Made by a program: the position numbers and the translations under genes. Source: Metellina segmentata (Eukaryota; Arthropoda; Arachnida; Araneae; Tetragnathidae). From it: DNA of 64,000 nucleotides. The DNA lies in contig OX375878.1 in the NCBI GenBank assembly GCA_947359465.1, forward strand, positions 85,968,377 through 86,032,376. Reading direction: 5' to 3'. Below, piece after piece: positions 30,838 to 43,802 of this stretch. Positions within the stretch are counted from its first letter, which is position 1. Every line of letters begins with the position of its first letter. The notes below the pieces were generated by a model, which saw only the letters and a list, made by a program, of their open reading frames with translations, was not told the DNA's origin and ran no database searches.

Positions 30838-31524
30838 TCTATGGCACTTACAGCAATGCGATTTGGCACACAGGTAGTCCAAATTTTTTGCAATTTTTGG
30901 GTCGCGGCGAATTTTAAAATTCAATCTAGAACATTTTAAAATGAATTTAATGAAATTTAATTACTATTGTTTTCTTTGGAATGGCAACCGCATGAAGATA
31001 TGACAGATTCTAAATTTATTTTTCCCGTTTCCGTTTTCATTTTGAGCAGAGGAATAATTTTCCCAGCAGAGGATAAAAAAAAGTTTTAACTTTAGTTATG
31101 TAGTACTTTATTTTTCTATCTCCTAGACCGTTAAAGATAGTGTAAAAATTTCAACGGATTTGAAATCTGCGGAAAATTTTATTTTAGATCGATACCTAAA
31201 AATATGATTTTCTTTAAATAAGTAATTTTTAAATTGAATATATCTTTTATATTTTCGCAAGAGATTGTGTTGTCACGTAAACTTTCTCTTTCCGAAAAAA
31301 ACCCCCCAAACATATTGCATCTTCTGCCCTTCGCTTTAAAAAAAAAAAGAAACAGCCCATTACGTTTCCGCAAATGAGAGTAAGAAATAAAAAACATATT
31401 GACTGGGATTGTTAAGTTCTTTTTCGTAAAACTGGAATCACTAAAGATAGATTGAAAATTTCAATGGATTTGAAATCTTCGGAAAACCACGGGCACGGGC
31501 ATCGCCGTGCCACGCAGTGGATAG
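30838..31524 (+). mobile_element. Helitron-like element, copy 2 (short form)
   Basis: Starts TCTATGGCACTTACAGCAAT exactly like copy 1 (5342). Its 3' end has a perfect 16-nt hairpin CACGGGCATCGCCGTG (31494-31509; 5-bp stem, 6-nt loop), then 11 nt (CCACGCAGTGG), then ATAG|T. Helitrons end with a short hairpin 10-12 nt before CTRR, so the layout fits with one mutated base (CTAG to ATAG). It carries one full internal module (about 31130-31280) and a truncated second one. There is no coding for Rep/helicase. Confidence 0.62.
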
Positions 31525-31948
31525 TTTCCTATAAACCAACGAATAATAAATGTCGTTACCAGCATGCCAAAGGCACTAATCTGTATCTTGGCGATTTTCA
31601 CCTGACTGCATTTTTCGAGTCACCATTTTATGTTTTATGCTATACCAAAAGCCACGAATGCTCTTGATTCTTAGTGAAAATGCCGATTTTCAAGGGAAAA
31701 CAACCATTGAGTCTTAACTCGATTTCGCCCGAAGCATCAAAACTTAGAACCCGTTTTTGTAGATAGGTCATTTTTGCAGATTAGTGCCTTTGGCGTAGTG
31801 GTAACGATATATATAAAATGAACATTAAAGAAACCATTACGAATAGGAGATGAATCAGAAATTTTCTTTAAGAGAACTCTAAAAATGTTCTTTCCGGTGC
31901 AGTCGAACCAAATATACTTTAAAGTCTCTTCCTCATCAAGGCTAATAA
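31525..31948. other. Unassigned spacer
   Basis: Part of a 71-codon open frame (31452-31667) spills over from the Helitron-like element; it has no domain. No repeats recognised before the hAT-like target site at 31949. Confidence 0.45.
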
Positions 31949-31956
31949 GGCACTTG

Positions 31957-32426
31957 CCCGGAAGTTAAAAGTGCTTAAAACTGCAACGTACGTCGCAGAA
32001 CAATTTTTCCTTAATTTTGTCAAAATTTTGGCCGTTTTTTTGCAATCATAAGTTACGATGTAATGCAGTGCAAAGCGCACTCCTTTTTTTTCTTTTCTAG
32101 CTACGGAACAACCTCTTCACACCGCCCCAAAATTACCCCAAACACTTTATAAATAACACATCCTCTACGTCAATAAAATATTTAACTTCAAAAGTTATCG
32201 ACAGAATTGAAAATTCTGAAAGTATGCCTTGATTTTAAATAAAGTAAGTTAGTTAATTTTGATGTGTGTTTTACTTTTTATATGTAATACATATTTAGCC
32301 GATAATTGTATTTTACGTCTGTTTTTGGTTTTACCGCAGTTTCAAAATTTGGACAAAATGCCTGCAGAACAAATACAATTGCATGGAGTTTTGTTACAGA
32401 ACACTGCATGTAATTCTTCACCTCGG
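31957..32426 (+). mobile_element. hAT-like non-autonomous element, copy 1 (470 bp)
   Basis: Flanked by a perfect 8-bp direct repeat GGCACTTG (31949-31956 and 32427-32434). Internal landmarks shared with copies 2 and 3: AGTGCTTAAAACTGCRACGT, GCAGAACAATTTTTCCTTAA, TTTCTTTTCTAGCTAC, AATAACACATCYTCTAYGTC, ATTTAACTTCAAAAG and TATCGACAGAATTG, then a TGCAGAACA-rich right end. No transposase is encoded. An 8-bp duplication suggests hAT, though terminal repeats are short and decayed in this copy. Confidence 0.72.
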
Positions 32427-32434
32427 GGCACTTG

Positions 32435-35400
32435 TTGGACTCAACCAGGTGAAAACGATTCAAGTAGTCCTTCATTACAATGTGACCTATTGTGACCTTA
32501 GCAGAAAAATAGTATCTTCTTTAGGGAGTTTTTTGAAGTAATGGAGATCATTATGCTCACTCTGGGATTGAAAAAGATGAATATTTGGTACACTTATACA
32601 TGTTAATTCCAAGGGATGTCAGGGGCATTTTTCACATTCGCCTCGACTTCCCCCATTTCCCTCTTTATTTCGAAATTCTCCCGCATGCCTTCTAATACCC
32701 GGATGACACTCCTACGAACCCCTCTCCCCTCTTTTGTTCAAAGGCAAGATGACCAAATGGCTTCTTGTATTGTCAGACTTTCGCTTAGAAACAACTTACA
32801 AAACCAGGTAGCTGTTTTTAAAACTCAATATTTGGATTTGTTGGTTTCAGTGTAACTGCCCAGTTTTCTAAGGATGGATCAAAGACAGTGAGATACCTTT
32901 TTAGGAAGGACCATTGTTTTGTTATTGACTTTATAGAAGAAGGATCTTTAAATTTTCGGTACTGTAATTTAGAAACTTCACACTGACGCCTAAAACAAAT
33001 CACAAGAATTGTGAAAGTATAACAAAAAGTTTGAAAAGAACCGAATTTTATAATAAACTCTCAACGCATGATGAAAGGATCTTAGGAATAATTTAGCGTA
33101 TTATATAAATACAAGAGATTTACTAAAACAAACCATAAGAATAATGAAAATTTCTTTAGTAAATTTCTTCTTATTTTTAATTTATTTTACCTCTACAAAA
33201 AATACAAAACATGATATTATGAGTATCCTTAAAGGATCAGTAACAACACTGGTCATATCAGAAAACTAGGAAGTTGCATCTTGGAAGTATTATTCTCCAT
33301 TTTCTTATAATTCTGATTTCTTAAAGTACTATTGATTCAGGTACTTTTCCTCCGTTAAATTGAATTTAATTAATCCGTGTATATCAATAAGTGACCATAG
33401 AGTGACAAAATAAAATTGAGGTTAAACCCAAACTATAAAGCAGAACAACTTCAATGTCCTAAAAGTTCCACAGTAGCTATCTACGACTTATTAGCAGGAA
33501 AACGTAAAGACGAATTATTTGCAAGTTCTAATATATTTGATTCTTGATCTCGCAAAAAGTTTTTGTACTGACTGTCTAATATATGATTGTTTGTATTACA
33601 TATTTTCTTTGCTAACCTGTCCAGCAACAGATCAAAAAAGCTAGTGTTAGACGTATGTGATGTATGCGTCAGCTAGATATTTCGTAGACGCATTTTCAAA
33701 TGCGACGAAGACTCTCTACTTAAGATTTTTCAAAAATGGCAAGCCTTTTTCAATAGATCAAGAAAGTATCCTCACTATTAAGATTTTATTTATTAATAAT
33801 TGATACAGAAAGTATTGTTTTTACGTGTTCTTATTCCAGGTAGGATGACATAATGAAAGCTACTAAAACTCACAAAGAGAATTGTTTTATGTTATAACAA
33901 GACGTCCAAAGTTATTGTGACTGGAAACTTGAAACGCTTCTTCTGGAAATGATTATTTTTGAGTTATAGTTTTGAGCAAATGTTCTACAAGAAAACAAAT
34001 AAAAAATTTTGCTAGTTGAGAAAGGAAATGCTGGAAACTGGTTTTTATCTGCGGTGAAATTGTTTCACAAATTTAAGAATGTAATCTATGAACTTTACTA
34101 TAAAAGCATGGGTATATAACACTAAAAACATAATAAATAATATGTTTTACTTTGATAAAAATGGAATAAAACAGACGTAAAAGAAGTGACAAAAACTAAC
34201 CACATTCTCTTAAGTAATCCTAGGAGACGATTTTGACACGTTAATCGCTTTGTAATGCGTGCACCAAGAAAGAAAATATGCACTTTTCGTCATTTCCGAA
34301 TAGCCTATTAATCTACACCATTCAGACTTTTGTAAGGCTACACAGTACCCTAAAAATAACAAAAATATCGAATTTTTTTTTGCATTTTTCAATGGCTTAT
34401 ACTGTTGGGCATGGCTCAAAATTCTAGATCTGGTATCCAATTAGTTTTAAAGATATTTAAAGTTTTCTGAGTGTTGGCAGTATCAAAATTTGACAGCATA
34501 GGGGAGTGGGGCGTAGTTAAATTCGTTTTTGTTTTGTTGTATTTTTACATTCTTACAATTAATTAAACATATTTTTGAATAAAATGAACTCCTTAGGTGA
34601 AATGGCTATTATCTTCAACTTTCACTACTAAAATCGTATCTGTTTGTTTATGTTCTGCGTTCTTTTCTGAGTCTCATTACTAGCTAACCATTATTGATAA
34701 AAAGGTTTTTTTCAAAGCCAATGTTTGGTTACGATTGTTATATATAATATATTAGAATCAAAATTTGGTAAATATTTGGTATTAAAATATTAAGTTAGGA
34801 TTAAGATAAATAATTTGTCGCTGCCGTAACAAATGTTTTTCATCATATCAAAGCATAATATTTTGAATTAAAAAAATATATTAAGTCACATTGAGTTAAA
34901 TTAGTGTTTTAGTGCATTGTATAAGTTGGTAACAACATATTATAAAATTAGAGCTCTACAAGCATTATTAGTTTTTGTTTTATGACTTCAAAAACTTAAA
35001 ATGAATTTTTCTCAGACTTTTATTTTTGTGGATGCAAGTGTTTTCAATTCCCTAAGGCTTTTTTTCTGTACAAGATACAGTATCGAAATTTTTTGTAGAT
35101 ACTTTCATATATATTTACTATAAAAGTTAGTATGAATTTAGGTCTGAGAGTTCTAGTAATTAAAAAAAAATGTCAAAGTTAATATTTTTAGAATTTTCAT
35201 GTTTTTTTTAGGTTTAGCTACAAAAATAATTATTAAAATTCAACAATGAGAGACTGATGGTTAATTCCATTCAAACTTTTGTTCCCAATTATCCAAGAAA
35301 TATAAATCCCCTGAAATAACTAAAAAATATTAAAAATTGAATATTTTATAAAAGTTAAATCAAACTTCAAAAATTACAATTTTTAAAATTTTAAAATAAA

Positions 35401-35983
35401 GGTCCTTGCTAAACGGATTTTTTTTATTGTATTCAATTTAATAATATAAACTGAAAAAAAGTCATAAATTATTTTTAATGTTATTGTCAGTAGAAATTTT
35501 TTTTTGAAAAAGAGCCTTAAGTTCAGAAAAAAAAAGCACTATGTTTATAATTTATTTTTAATTTTCAATCATGACTTCTCCATAATGTTTAAGATAATGC
35601 ATTACATTATTTCTGTTTCAACTCGATATAAGGTGGGAATTAATCTGACGAGAAAAACGAGTGTTCAATGAAAAAGATCAGAAAAAAATTCATGAACATG
35701 TAAAATGTTCTTATGGGGGAGTTGTACACTATTTAAATATTGTACTTGCTGGCTCTTTTCGTAATAATATGAGTCTTATTTACGATATGCAGCAAATTCT
35801 TATTTATGATCTGTAACAAAAGTAGAATTTTTGAACAACACGTTAATCAAGGTAAATAGCTCTCTAATTTAGAGCGAAAAAAATAAATGTCTATTTGTAT
35901 TTGAAAAAAGGGCGATGTGTTTACATCAAGAGTATCCCTCAATCTTCCGGTAGAAAATGCACAAACTTTTTCATCGGATTTGA
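32435..35983. other. Large AT-rich spacer, no recognised gene
   Basis: About 3.5 kb with only short open frames (60-80 codons at 32259-33003 and 34210-34440, none with a recognisable domain) and many homopolymer runs. No transposon ends or repeats shared with other regions were seen. Confidence 0.5.
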
Positions 35984-36196
35984 CCCTCTAAGTGGTTTTG
36001 ACGTGATATATCGTCCATCTAGATATGATCATTTTTATTATAATAAGATATTACATCATCAAGATTTTGCAGATATTTTATGATGGAAAAATCAATATCT
36101 GGTCTGTATTTTTTAATGACGAGATATCTCGTCCATAAAGATATAGTCAGCTTTGCTAATGATGAGATATCTCGTCGAGACAAACAACCAGAAGGG
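35984..36196. mobile_element. TTAA-type palindromic MITE, copy e
   Basis: Starts CCCTCTAAGTGGTTTTGACG after TTGA and ends ACAACCAGAAGGG before TTTA, each flank one change from TTAA. It has a perfect palindrome at 36118-36133, a one-mismatch copy at 36161-36176 and a decayed copy near the left end (GACGTGATATATCGTC), with spacers such as CATAAAGATATAGTCAG. Length 213 bp. Confidence 0.72.
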
Positions 36197-36394
36197 TTTA
36201 GACAAAACAAATGCTCTCTATGAGAAGTTTTAAATTCGCGTTTAAAGAATATCTTTAAGTTGTGTTTGTTTAGTTTCACATTCATAAGGACCGAAGGTTA
36301 GAACTAGTTAATGAGCCTTCAATTTAAATTGTGAAAGATAAAGATAATAATAATAAGTTCATTTACTAAGTACTTCCGAAGTAATTACATTACG

Positions 36395-36566
36395 ATAGTT
36401 TAATAAATAACGATAGTTTAGATACAGATGATAGTTTAATAAATGATAATAGTTTTGATAGAGATGATTGTTTAATAAATGATGTCAGAGTGAGTAGATA
36501 GATATGATAATTTAATAAATGATGCAAATATATATAGAGATGATAGTTTAATGAATGATGCAAATA
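36395..36566 (+). repeat. Diverged minisatellite (GATAGTTTAATAAATGAT unit)
   Basis: Repeated GATAGTTTAATAAATGAT-like units with variable spacers (AGATACAGAT, AGAGAT, GCAAATATATA) over ~170 bp, running right up to the TA target of the Tc1 element at 36567-36568. Confidence 0.75.
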
Positions 36567-36568
36567 TA

Positions 36569-37971
36569 CACTGCTGTTTGTAAAAAATGCAACACCATGA
36601 AGGAATCATCTGAATGAAATGAAATTTGCAGCATATGCTAATTATAGGTTGTTATGCAAAGTAGTAAAGTAACAGAGCCACCACGCATGTGGTGTGAGCA
36701 GCGCTCTCTGAAATGGTGCTAAAAGCGCATAAAGGGCTGTAGAGGGACGTTGAAAATAGGGCATGGTTATTTTTTAGTGGCGAACGTTTTTAGTGAGAAC
36801 TAAGTATGCCTCCATGACAAAATAGGGTGAAATTTCAACAACTTACGGAGTTTAAACGGGGGAAAATCATCGGCCTTTGTGAAGGAGGATTTTCCTATCG
36901 CGCAATAGCAGCTCATGTGCAGCGGGACAGTTCCACAGTGATGCGAGTCTAGAAGCAGTGGACCGACGAGCACCGGACAGCTCGAAAAACTGAGAGTGGA
37001 CGACGGAAGGTGACGTTAGAGAGCGATGATTGACACCTGGTCCACATGGCGGTGAATGACCGTACAGCTTCCTCCAATCAGTTGGCAGCACTTTGGTCTA
37101 CTGCTACAGGTGTACTAATGTCGGCTTCGTCAATTCACCGACGTCTGCTGCACCGTGGACTGCGTGCAATGATTCCTTTATACAGGATCCCCCTCACGCC
37201 AAACCATCGACGACTGCGTCTGCAATGGGATAATGAGCACAAAGCCTGGCGTGCTTGGCAACAAGTTGTTTTTCTGATGAATCCCGCTTTAATTTGTGGA
37301 ACCATGGCCTCATTCGTGTTAGACGCTATGCCGGTGAACGCTGAATTCCAGAGTGCGTTATCGAACGTCATAGTGGCCGAACACACGGAGTTATGGTCTG
37401 GGGTGCGATTTCGTATCATGGACGATATCAGCTGCTACGAATTGAGGGTAATCTGAATAGCAACAGATACGTCCGTGAAGTGCTAGAGCCCGAAGTCGTT
37501 CCCTTCCTTCAAGGCATCCCTGGAGCTATCTTTCAACAGGATAATGCACGTCCACATGTTGCAAGGAATGTTCGAGACTTCTTTTCATCCCAACACATGC
37601 AACTTCTTCCTTGGCCTGCTTATTCGCCGGATATGTCGCCTTTTGAGCAACTGTGGGATTTGGTTGGTCGGCGTCTCGCTCGTGATCCGCGTCCTACAAC
37701 TTCAAAAGACGAACTTTGGGTCGCATACAAACAATATGTAATTTTCTTCCATAAGCAGACATTCAACATCAGTTTTACTCCATGCCACGTCGTATAGCAG
37801 CATTTATTGCAGCGCGTGGTGGATACACCAAATACTTATTTCGGACACTTAATATTGTTTTTTTTGCTTTGAAAATTTATTCATTTATTTGTACAAATAC
37901 AAGCCGTTTGTGTATTAAATTTAATTTAATTGTGATGACTCAGGGTGTTGCATTTTTTACAAACAGCAGTA
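36569..37971 (+). mobile_element. Tc1-family element, full length (1403 bp)
   Basis: Terminal inverted repeats: left CACTGCTGTTTGTAAAAAAT then GCAACACC; the right end, reverse-complemented, reads TACTGCTGTTTGTAAAAAAT then GCAACACC. TA flanks both ends; on the right it merges with a TA microsatellite. It encodes a decayed DD34E transposase, so this belongs to the Tc1 rather than the mariner branch. Confidence 0.92.
36806..37840 (+). pseudogene. Tc1 DD34E transposase, decayed
   Basis: From ATG 36806 the paired helix-turn-helix region is readable (LTEFKRGKIIGLCEGGFSYR) but holds three in-frame stops: TGA at codon 4, a TAG where WKQW is expected, and TGA in SDD-HLVHM. A one-base deletion near 37272 shifts the frame just before the first catalytic Asp (FSDESRFNLW). 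The rest is read in the new frame with one more stop: GVMVWGAISYHGR, the second Asp in FQQDNARPH, and the third acidic residue in YSPDMSPFEQLW with exactly 34 residues between (DD34E). A further shift near 37740 precedes the C-terminal MPRRIAAFIAARGGYTKY. At least two stops (TGA for CGA Arg) look like C-to-T decay at CpG. It is inactive. Confidence 0.92.
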
Positions 37972-38003
37972 TATATATATATATATATATATAGATAGAT
38001 AGA
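37972..38003 (+). repeat. (TA)n(GATA)n microsatellite
   Basis: Short TA run followed by about three GATA units at the right border of the Tc1 element. Confidence 0.85.
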
Positions 38004-41000
38004 TTATGGTTTTATAAATTTATTTTAATACAACGAAAATTTGAAAATGTTATTTGGAAGATATTTAAAATATATCAATGATTGGAATGCCATTTGGATA
38101 TGGATAATAATGGTTTTTGGATATTTGGTCTATATATCTCTGGCCAAAATGTGTAATTAACACTTTCTTTCTGGTTATTAAACTATATTGACTTGGATAA
38201 TTTTCATTTAATGAATTATTTATTAAATGTTTTGATTCCAAAGCCCTTTGCGAGTGAGCCAATGTGTCTTTTAATTAATATAAAAAATAGTTCAAACTAG
38301 TTGCATTACATAAATAAAGTTACGTACGGATTTATTAGATCCACTGGATTTTTTCACAGCATTTTGAGTCTAGACTAATTCTCTCTAAACAGACTGGTAG
38401 GTTTTTAATCATCATTGAGCGTAATACGAGATAATCATTCATTATTCCAACACTTTGTTAAACAAACTTTATTGCTGTAACTTTCGAATTGAAAACTAAT
38501 TTAATACTTTCTATAAAATCACATGAGAACATTCGTTTATTAAAATATATAGAAATATTCCGTGCATTGAACAATTTACGATAGTTCCTAATTTTATTCT
38601 AAAATGCAATTAACTATATTGAGTGCATTTAAAAACTAAGCAAATTTTCGAATGCAGTCTGTGTCTATGGTAAACATTCTATCTGGTCTTAGTAATTATC
38701 CACTTCCCTCAGTATTTACTTACTTCTGGTTAAGTATATTTTATACAGTGAATTAAGGAAACGGATATATAATTTCGAATTACGTCTTTTTAAATTTATT
38801 CGTCCAATGAAGAGAAGAGTGGAATTCAACTCAAAGATGGAATAGTTACAAAATATTTAAATGAATTTAAAAGGAAATTGTCCATATTTATCCGAATACT
38901 ACGAAATATTTGGATAAACAATCGTTTAGAAATTTTAAGCAGACATTCATATGGTATATCTTTTATATACATAGGAATTACAATGATTAACGGGCTTTAG
39001 AATGAGACCTAATAAATACTAAGTACCAACATATTGAAATAGGCTTGTTTTAAATATTGCATTTCGTGAGCTGAAACATCACCCTTGAAAACAAAAGTAC
39101 TCACTAATCAAGAGCTTTGAAACACATAAATTTAATGGTAGTAGTGATTTCTTGTTGAATAACCAATGCAGTAGAAGCTATATAGAGAATGGAACCAGAG
39201 CATTTATATCGCATTAAATAAACTGAAATGTGCCGATTCTAGTTGTGTAGACAATATATAACAGCGTCAATAAATTGTGTAACGGTATTGTAACACCTTT
39301 TTATTGTCTGTATAGGCCAGTTATGTTTCATTATCATCGGGAAAAAAAGAGTTTAATCTTGTCTTAAAAGAATACTTTATCATTTGAAAACAGTATTTCG
39401 TTTGAGACTACTTGCTCCCAGAACATCAAACACGAATCAGAAAATGAAACAGATGGAGGATTGATATGTTACCATTTTGCCACTTGAATTTTTCTGCAGT
39501 TTTCTGTTATTTATTATAGCAGATATGATCTCATATTTTCGGTTAGCCAATTTTATCTGTGTTATCACAAAAGAAGGAATGGAAAAAGAATGATTTGTAA
39601 AATGTGTGCTTTCTAGTTTTGACTTGATAAAAATTCTAAGTATTAGATTTCGGACTTCAATTCAATATTTAATACCATTCAATATTTGGAGTATTTCATC
39701 ATTTAAGTATTAAATATTTTTTGGGACTCGCATTTTCATTTCAACTAATTCTCTAAACTTTTCCTCTTTTCAATGACATGCTGTAAATAATGAACGTAGG
39801 AAAACTTTCTTATGTTCATTTTAAGTGTAGCTTGAGGCATAGCAAGACAAATAATCACAAGAACATTCATCGCTTTTTATTAAATGTATAACAAAGAATT
39901 AAAGTCAAACAATCTATTTGATTCAGTAATTGAACAATTTGTTAACTGAGTAATTGAAAACTCACTCTCGTATTTGTCATAAGGGTTTTGTCTAGAATGC
40001 TACATTATAAAATTTCCTCTTGCATCTCACCAACACTTAAATCCATAGTTTTGAACTTATAAAATAATTTTCTAAATTATGATTTAATACTCATACATAT
40101 TAAATTAGAAAATGATATAAGATACAAAAGTATCCAAGTTTAAACGTGAGAATTAAGTACATTGGAAAGATTATGAAATAAAAAAAAATTAAAAATTTGG
40201 AGTTACACTTTAAGAATGTATCAATTTTAAAAACTGGGAGCAGTCATTTATAGTGTGTTATAAAATAGAACGAGGGAAACTAACATTACAGATGTTTGAT
40301 TATACAGAGAAATGCTGAAATAATTTAGCTAATGGAATAAGATTTTTCAGTTAATAAGAAGTTGGCCATTATCTCAAAACTATTTAGAAATGGTACATTC
40401 TATATGATTTAATGATACTACCGTATTTAAAAAGTAAGATTTAACCTCATGACTAATTTTATCCGCTCTTTGCATGGTAATTCATTAACATATCGTTGAC
40501 TTGAGCAAAACCTAATTAACTATCATTTGTTTGGAGGTAATAAATGTTGATTTTCACAAATGATTCCAAATGTCTTGTAATATGTTTAAATGATCTATAA
40601 CAAAAAAAATGTTTGTAATTTATATTTTCTGACCTAAAAAGTAATATATAGTTTTTAAACAACTGTAAATTGAAAATTTAGTTTGGTCAGTTAATGAGTT
40701 TCTTCTGTAAGCCGACGTTATATGATGTGCTCCAAATTTATACTTCTTTTACTCCAATAACTCAGTGAAACGTCATATAAATTCATGGTATAAGGAGATT
40801 ACAGCAAGTACAAAATAAAATAAAAACAAGATTTTTTTTACTATAATATTTTTGCATGAAATAAACAAGCAGATGACTGGCAACGTAGTTCTGAGCACAA
40901 ACCCTTATAGTAAAAGGGAAGCTGAAGAAGGAAAACACAAAGAAATGCTTCAGTTTTGAAAGGAAGTGTGAAGAAAGGCTTCCTTTCGGCAATTCCTACT

Positions 41001-43489
41001 TGCTATACTTAGTAACTCTTTCCTGAATAGGTTAAGAAAGAAACTGGAGTAACGCTACAATAATTGGACTAAACAGGCGAAAAGAGAGAAATGGTTGAAA
41101 ACTTTACAATTCATTGCTTCCTTTGTTAACAATTGAGGCCTTCTCCCGTGAAACACATATTCTTAATGAGATGATTCAAATAAATGTACAAAAGACATTA
41201 TTCAAGCTCCAGGATATAATGGATATAAATGCGAATATAAAGTAAACGTTATTACTTCTGATTGCATTAACTTCCTTGGAATATTCCAGAAAATCGTGAC
41301 TCCATCCAATATCCGAGAAGTTGGAGAAAAATTAAATGGAAACTAGAGCAGATATTTTGCACAAACTTAAAATATGCTCTAATCACAGGTACTCAAATCC
41401 CTGGGATTTCATCTCCATGTAGACCTCAAATTTGTTGGAAATAGACTTGGACATGAAGCCCATGAAAGAGTTTTCAAGCATTACCCACTTATTAAGAGTA
41501 ATTCTCCATAAGGAAGAGATAAAATAATATAATTTAGAGAGAACTCGTATACCTGATTTCAGAGTTCAAGCTGTCATCCTGGAGCCTCACTCAAATATTT
41601 GAGTGGCAGAAAATGTTGAACTGACATTTCTAGAGTTGAGAGGTGGAACATACGATCTGTGCTATAAGGCATTTACAAACCTCTTCACGTTACTTTTAGG
41701 TCTCTGTTGACCAGGCAAGAGAAGTTCTTTATGTAAGTATGGAACTAGTTTTGGACTTTTTGTGTTCGGACTCATAGACTTGGTCTAACTGTTTAGCAAG
41801 CAATAAGTAATAACGGCACAATATGTTCGATTAGACCAAAATCAGAAATTAGGAATTAAGATTCGATGTGGGAAAATGAGCTGAATCATTTATTGATATT
41901 TTACAAATTTAGCAATAACTAAATTGCTTGATAAAAGTTTCGAAGAATTAGCAATGTACTTCCATACTAAAAACGAAAACACTCCATTAAACGAAGACAC
42001 TATATGAAAACGTTTTGTCTTAATTTCCCCCATAACACCTTTCAAATGGAATTATACAATTGCTATATAAATTATACTTCTTTCAATTCGTGTTATCAGG
42101 CAGAATACACCACTATGTCACCTATGATAGCATCTTAATACATGTTTCTGTTAGAATTAACTTTCGGTACTGTGCCTAAAAATCTTAAAACTACAGACTT
42201 CCCAAAATACGTTACTTTGGAATATAAACATTTTTCTGCCCACACACAAGATAAGAAGATAATCTAAATCACTCTAACAAATGTCACAGTACAGTATCAG
42301 TTATTCACGATTCTGGACCGACCACAGTATGGGTCACAAATCTACTGTTTACACAATAAATGCTACGTGAAACAAATTTACATACACTTTATCATCACAA
42401 TTTATTTACCAGGAATGTTTGAAACTTTCCCGTTTCAGTTTAAATACTTTTCCCGTCCAATATTCAGAAGGCGGTTTCCACAAAGATGCAAGTGGAAAGT
42501 TTAAATGTTGATTTGTCAAAGTCGAGTCCAACTAATAAGCAGGTTTCCAAGGAAACAGGTGCTGATGCGTTCCCTATATCGAACAGGGTTTCAGGAATCC
42601 CGATTGGCTCATCAAAGAGAAACAGAGTGCAAAGTATTCGCTGTCGTCTAAGGCTTCGAAGAGAGAAATTACCACAATTCACCTATTCCGAAAGGCCATA
42701 GTTAGCAGTAAGGGTGAATTTGAAAGGTGTAAACATACTGCCATTTCATATTTTGGTTTAATTTCGTTTTATTAGGACATGTGAGATGTTAATATCGATG
42801 CTTATACTTGTTATAAATGGACTTAAATGACGGATGCAATGTGAGTCATGACACTGCCATCAGTAGTTATTAGAAATTGGGACACTTGGAATGCTATTCG
42901 TGGGTCTGCTAGAATCAAAATATTGTCAGAGTACTAAAGAAGTTTCTTAAGTTAAACATCCACACTAGGGGTGCTAAGTCCTAGGGGCCCAATCCCTTTA
43001 GTCCCGAATACTTTTTATAGTTTGATCTTGTTACCCTAAAACGAAGGATAAATACTATAACTATACGGATAACATAGAAAAAACATGAAGGATGGATTAA
43101 CGTCATATATAGTTTCGTTGACAACAATGTCTGGAGATGGGGTACTAAGTGTAAGGGGCTCGAGAGCATCTTCGCCACCCAAAATATTTACATACTTCTG
43201 ACATGAAGGATAAATATTACAAGCATACAGAACATATTACTAATGATCTGTCTTAGAAAAGTATACAATTTTGTGGAGAACCACTAAACGACAAAGATTA
43301 ACTTACTATACAACAGTATCTATTCTATCTATATCTTATATATTATCTGTACAACCCAATTACAGCATAAAGTATTGTACATTTGATCATAAAGCTGCTC
43401 TGTCTTTCACACGCCTTGTTTGTTTCAAAAACATTTATGAAGTAACTGTTATTTTAGTTGTTGCCCAATAGCTTGCCTCAGTTGGCTCA
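38004..43489. other. 5.5-kb AT-rich desert, no recognised gene or transposon
   Basis: The longest part of the window without a recognisable element. Open frames are short (65-72 codons at 38065-38262, 40783-40992, 42464-42701 on both strands, 42981-43178, 43271-43471) and show no domain. Sequence at 41240-41700 is slightly less AT-biased but has stops in all frames. Unique intronic or intergenic DNA is the simplest reading. Confidence 0.5.
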
Positions 43490-43802
43490 ACTACCGGTAA
43501 AAATATTTGAATCGCCCAAAAATCCGGTATCTGATAGATTATCGCTATTTAATCTAGCATTCCATGTTAAGTGAATGAATTTCTGTCGTATATATGATTT
43601 ATTGTTTTGTTAATCACCGCTATGTCATTATTACATATAATATGTGCCTTCTATACACCATAAATGCTAGAACATATCTTGTTATACGCAGATGCTATTA
43701 CAACTTAGATACCAGAAACTACAATGCTCAAAAACGAAGACACGGGAGTCTAGAATGGCAGCGAATCGTGTCGTTTAAAGAGTCCAGATATAATTATCAT
43801 AA
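43490..43802 (+). repeat. Dispersed repeat, uninterrupted copy
   Basis: Shares AAGCATTCCATGTTAA-like sequence (TAGCATTCCATGTTAA at about 43555), TTTTGTTAATC, CTATGTCAT, ACCATARATGCTAG, AGAAACTRCAAT and CAAAAAC with 53140-53955, where the same sequence is split by a hAT-like insertion at 53221-53720. It therefore serves as a paralogous empty site. It has no coding capacity. Confidence 0.65.

Noticed and set aside
42464..42701. Overlapping 72- and 71-codon frames on both strands
   Set aside because: Fully overlapping frames without domains, splice signals or repeat support; more likely chance.
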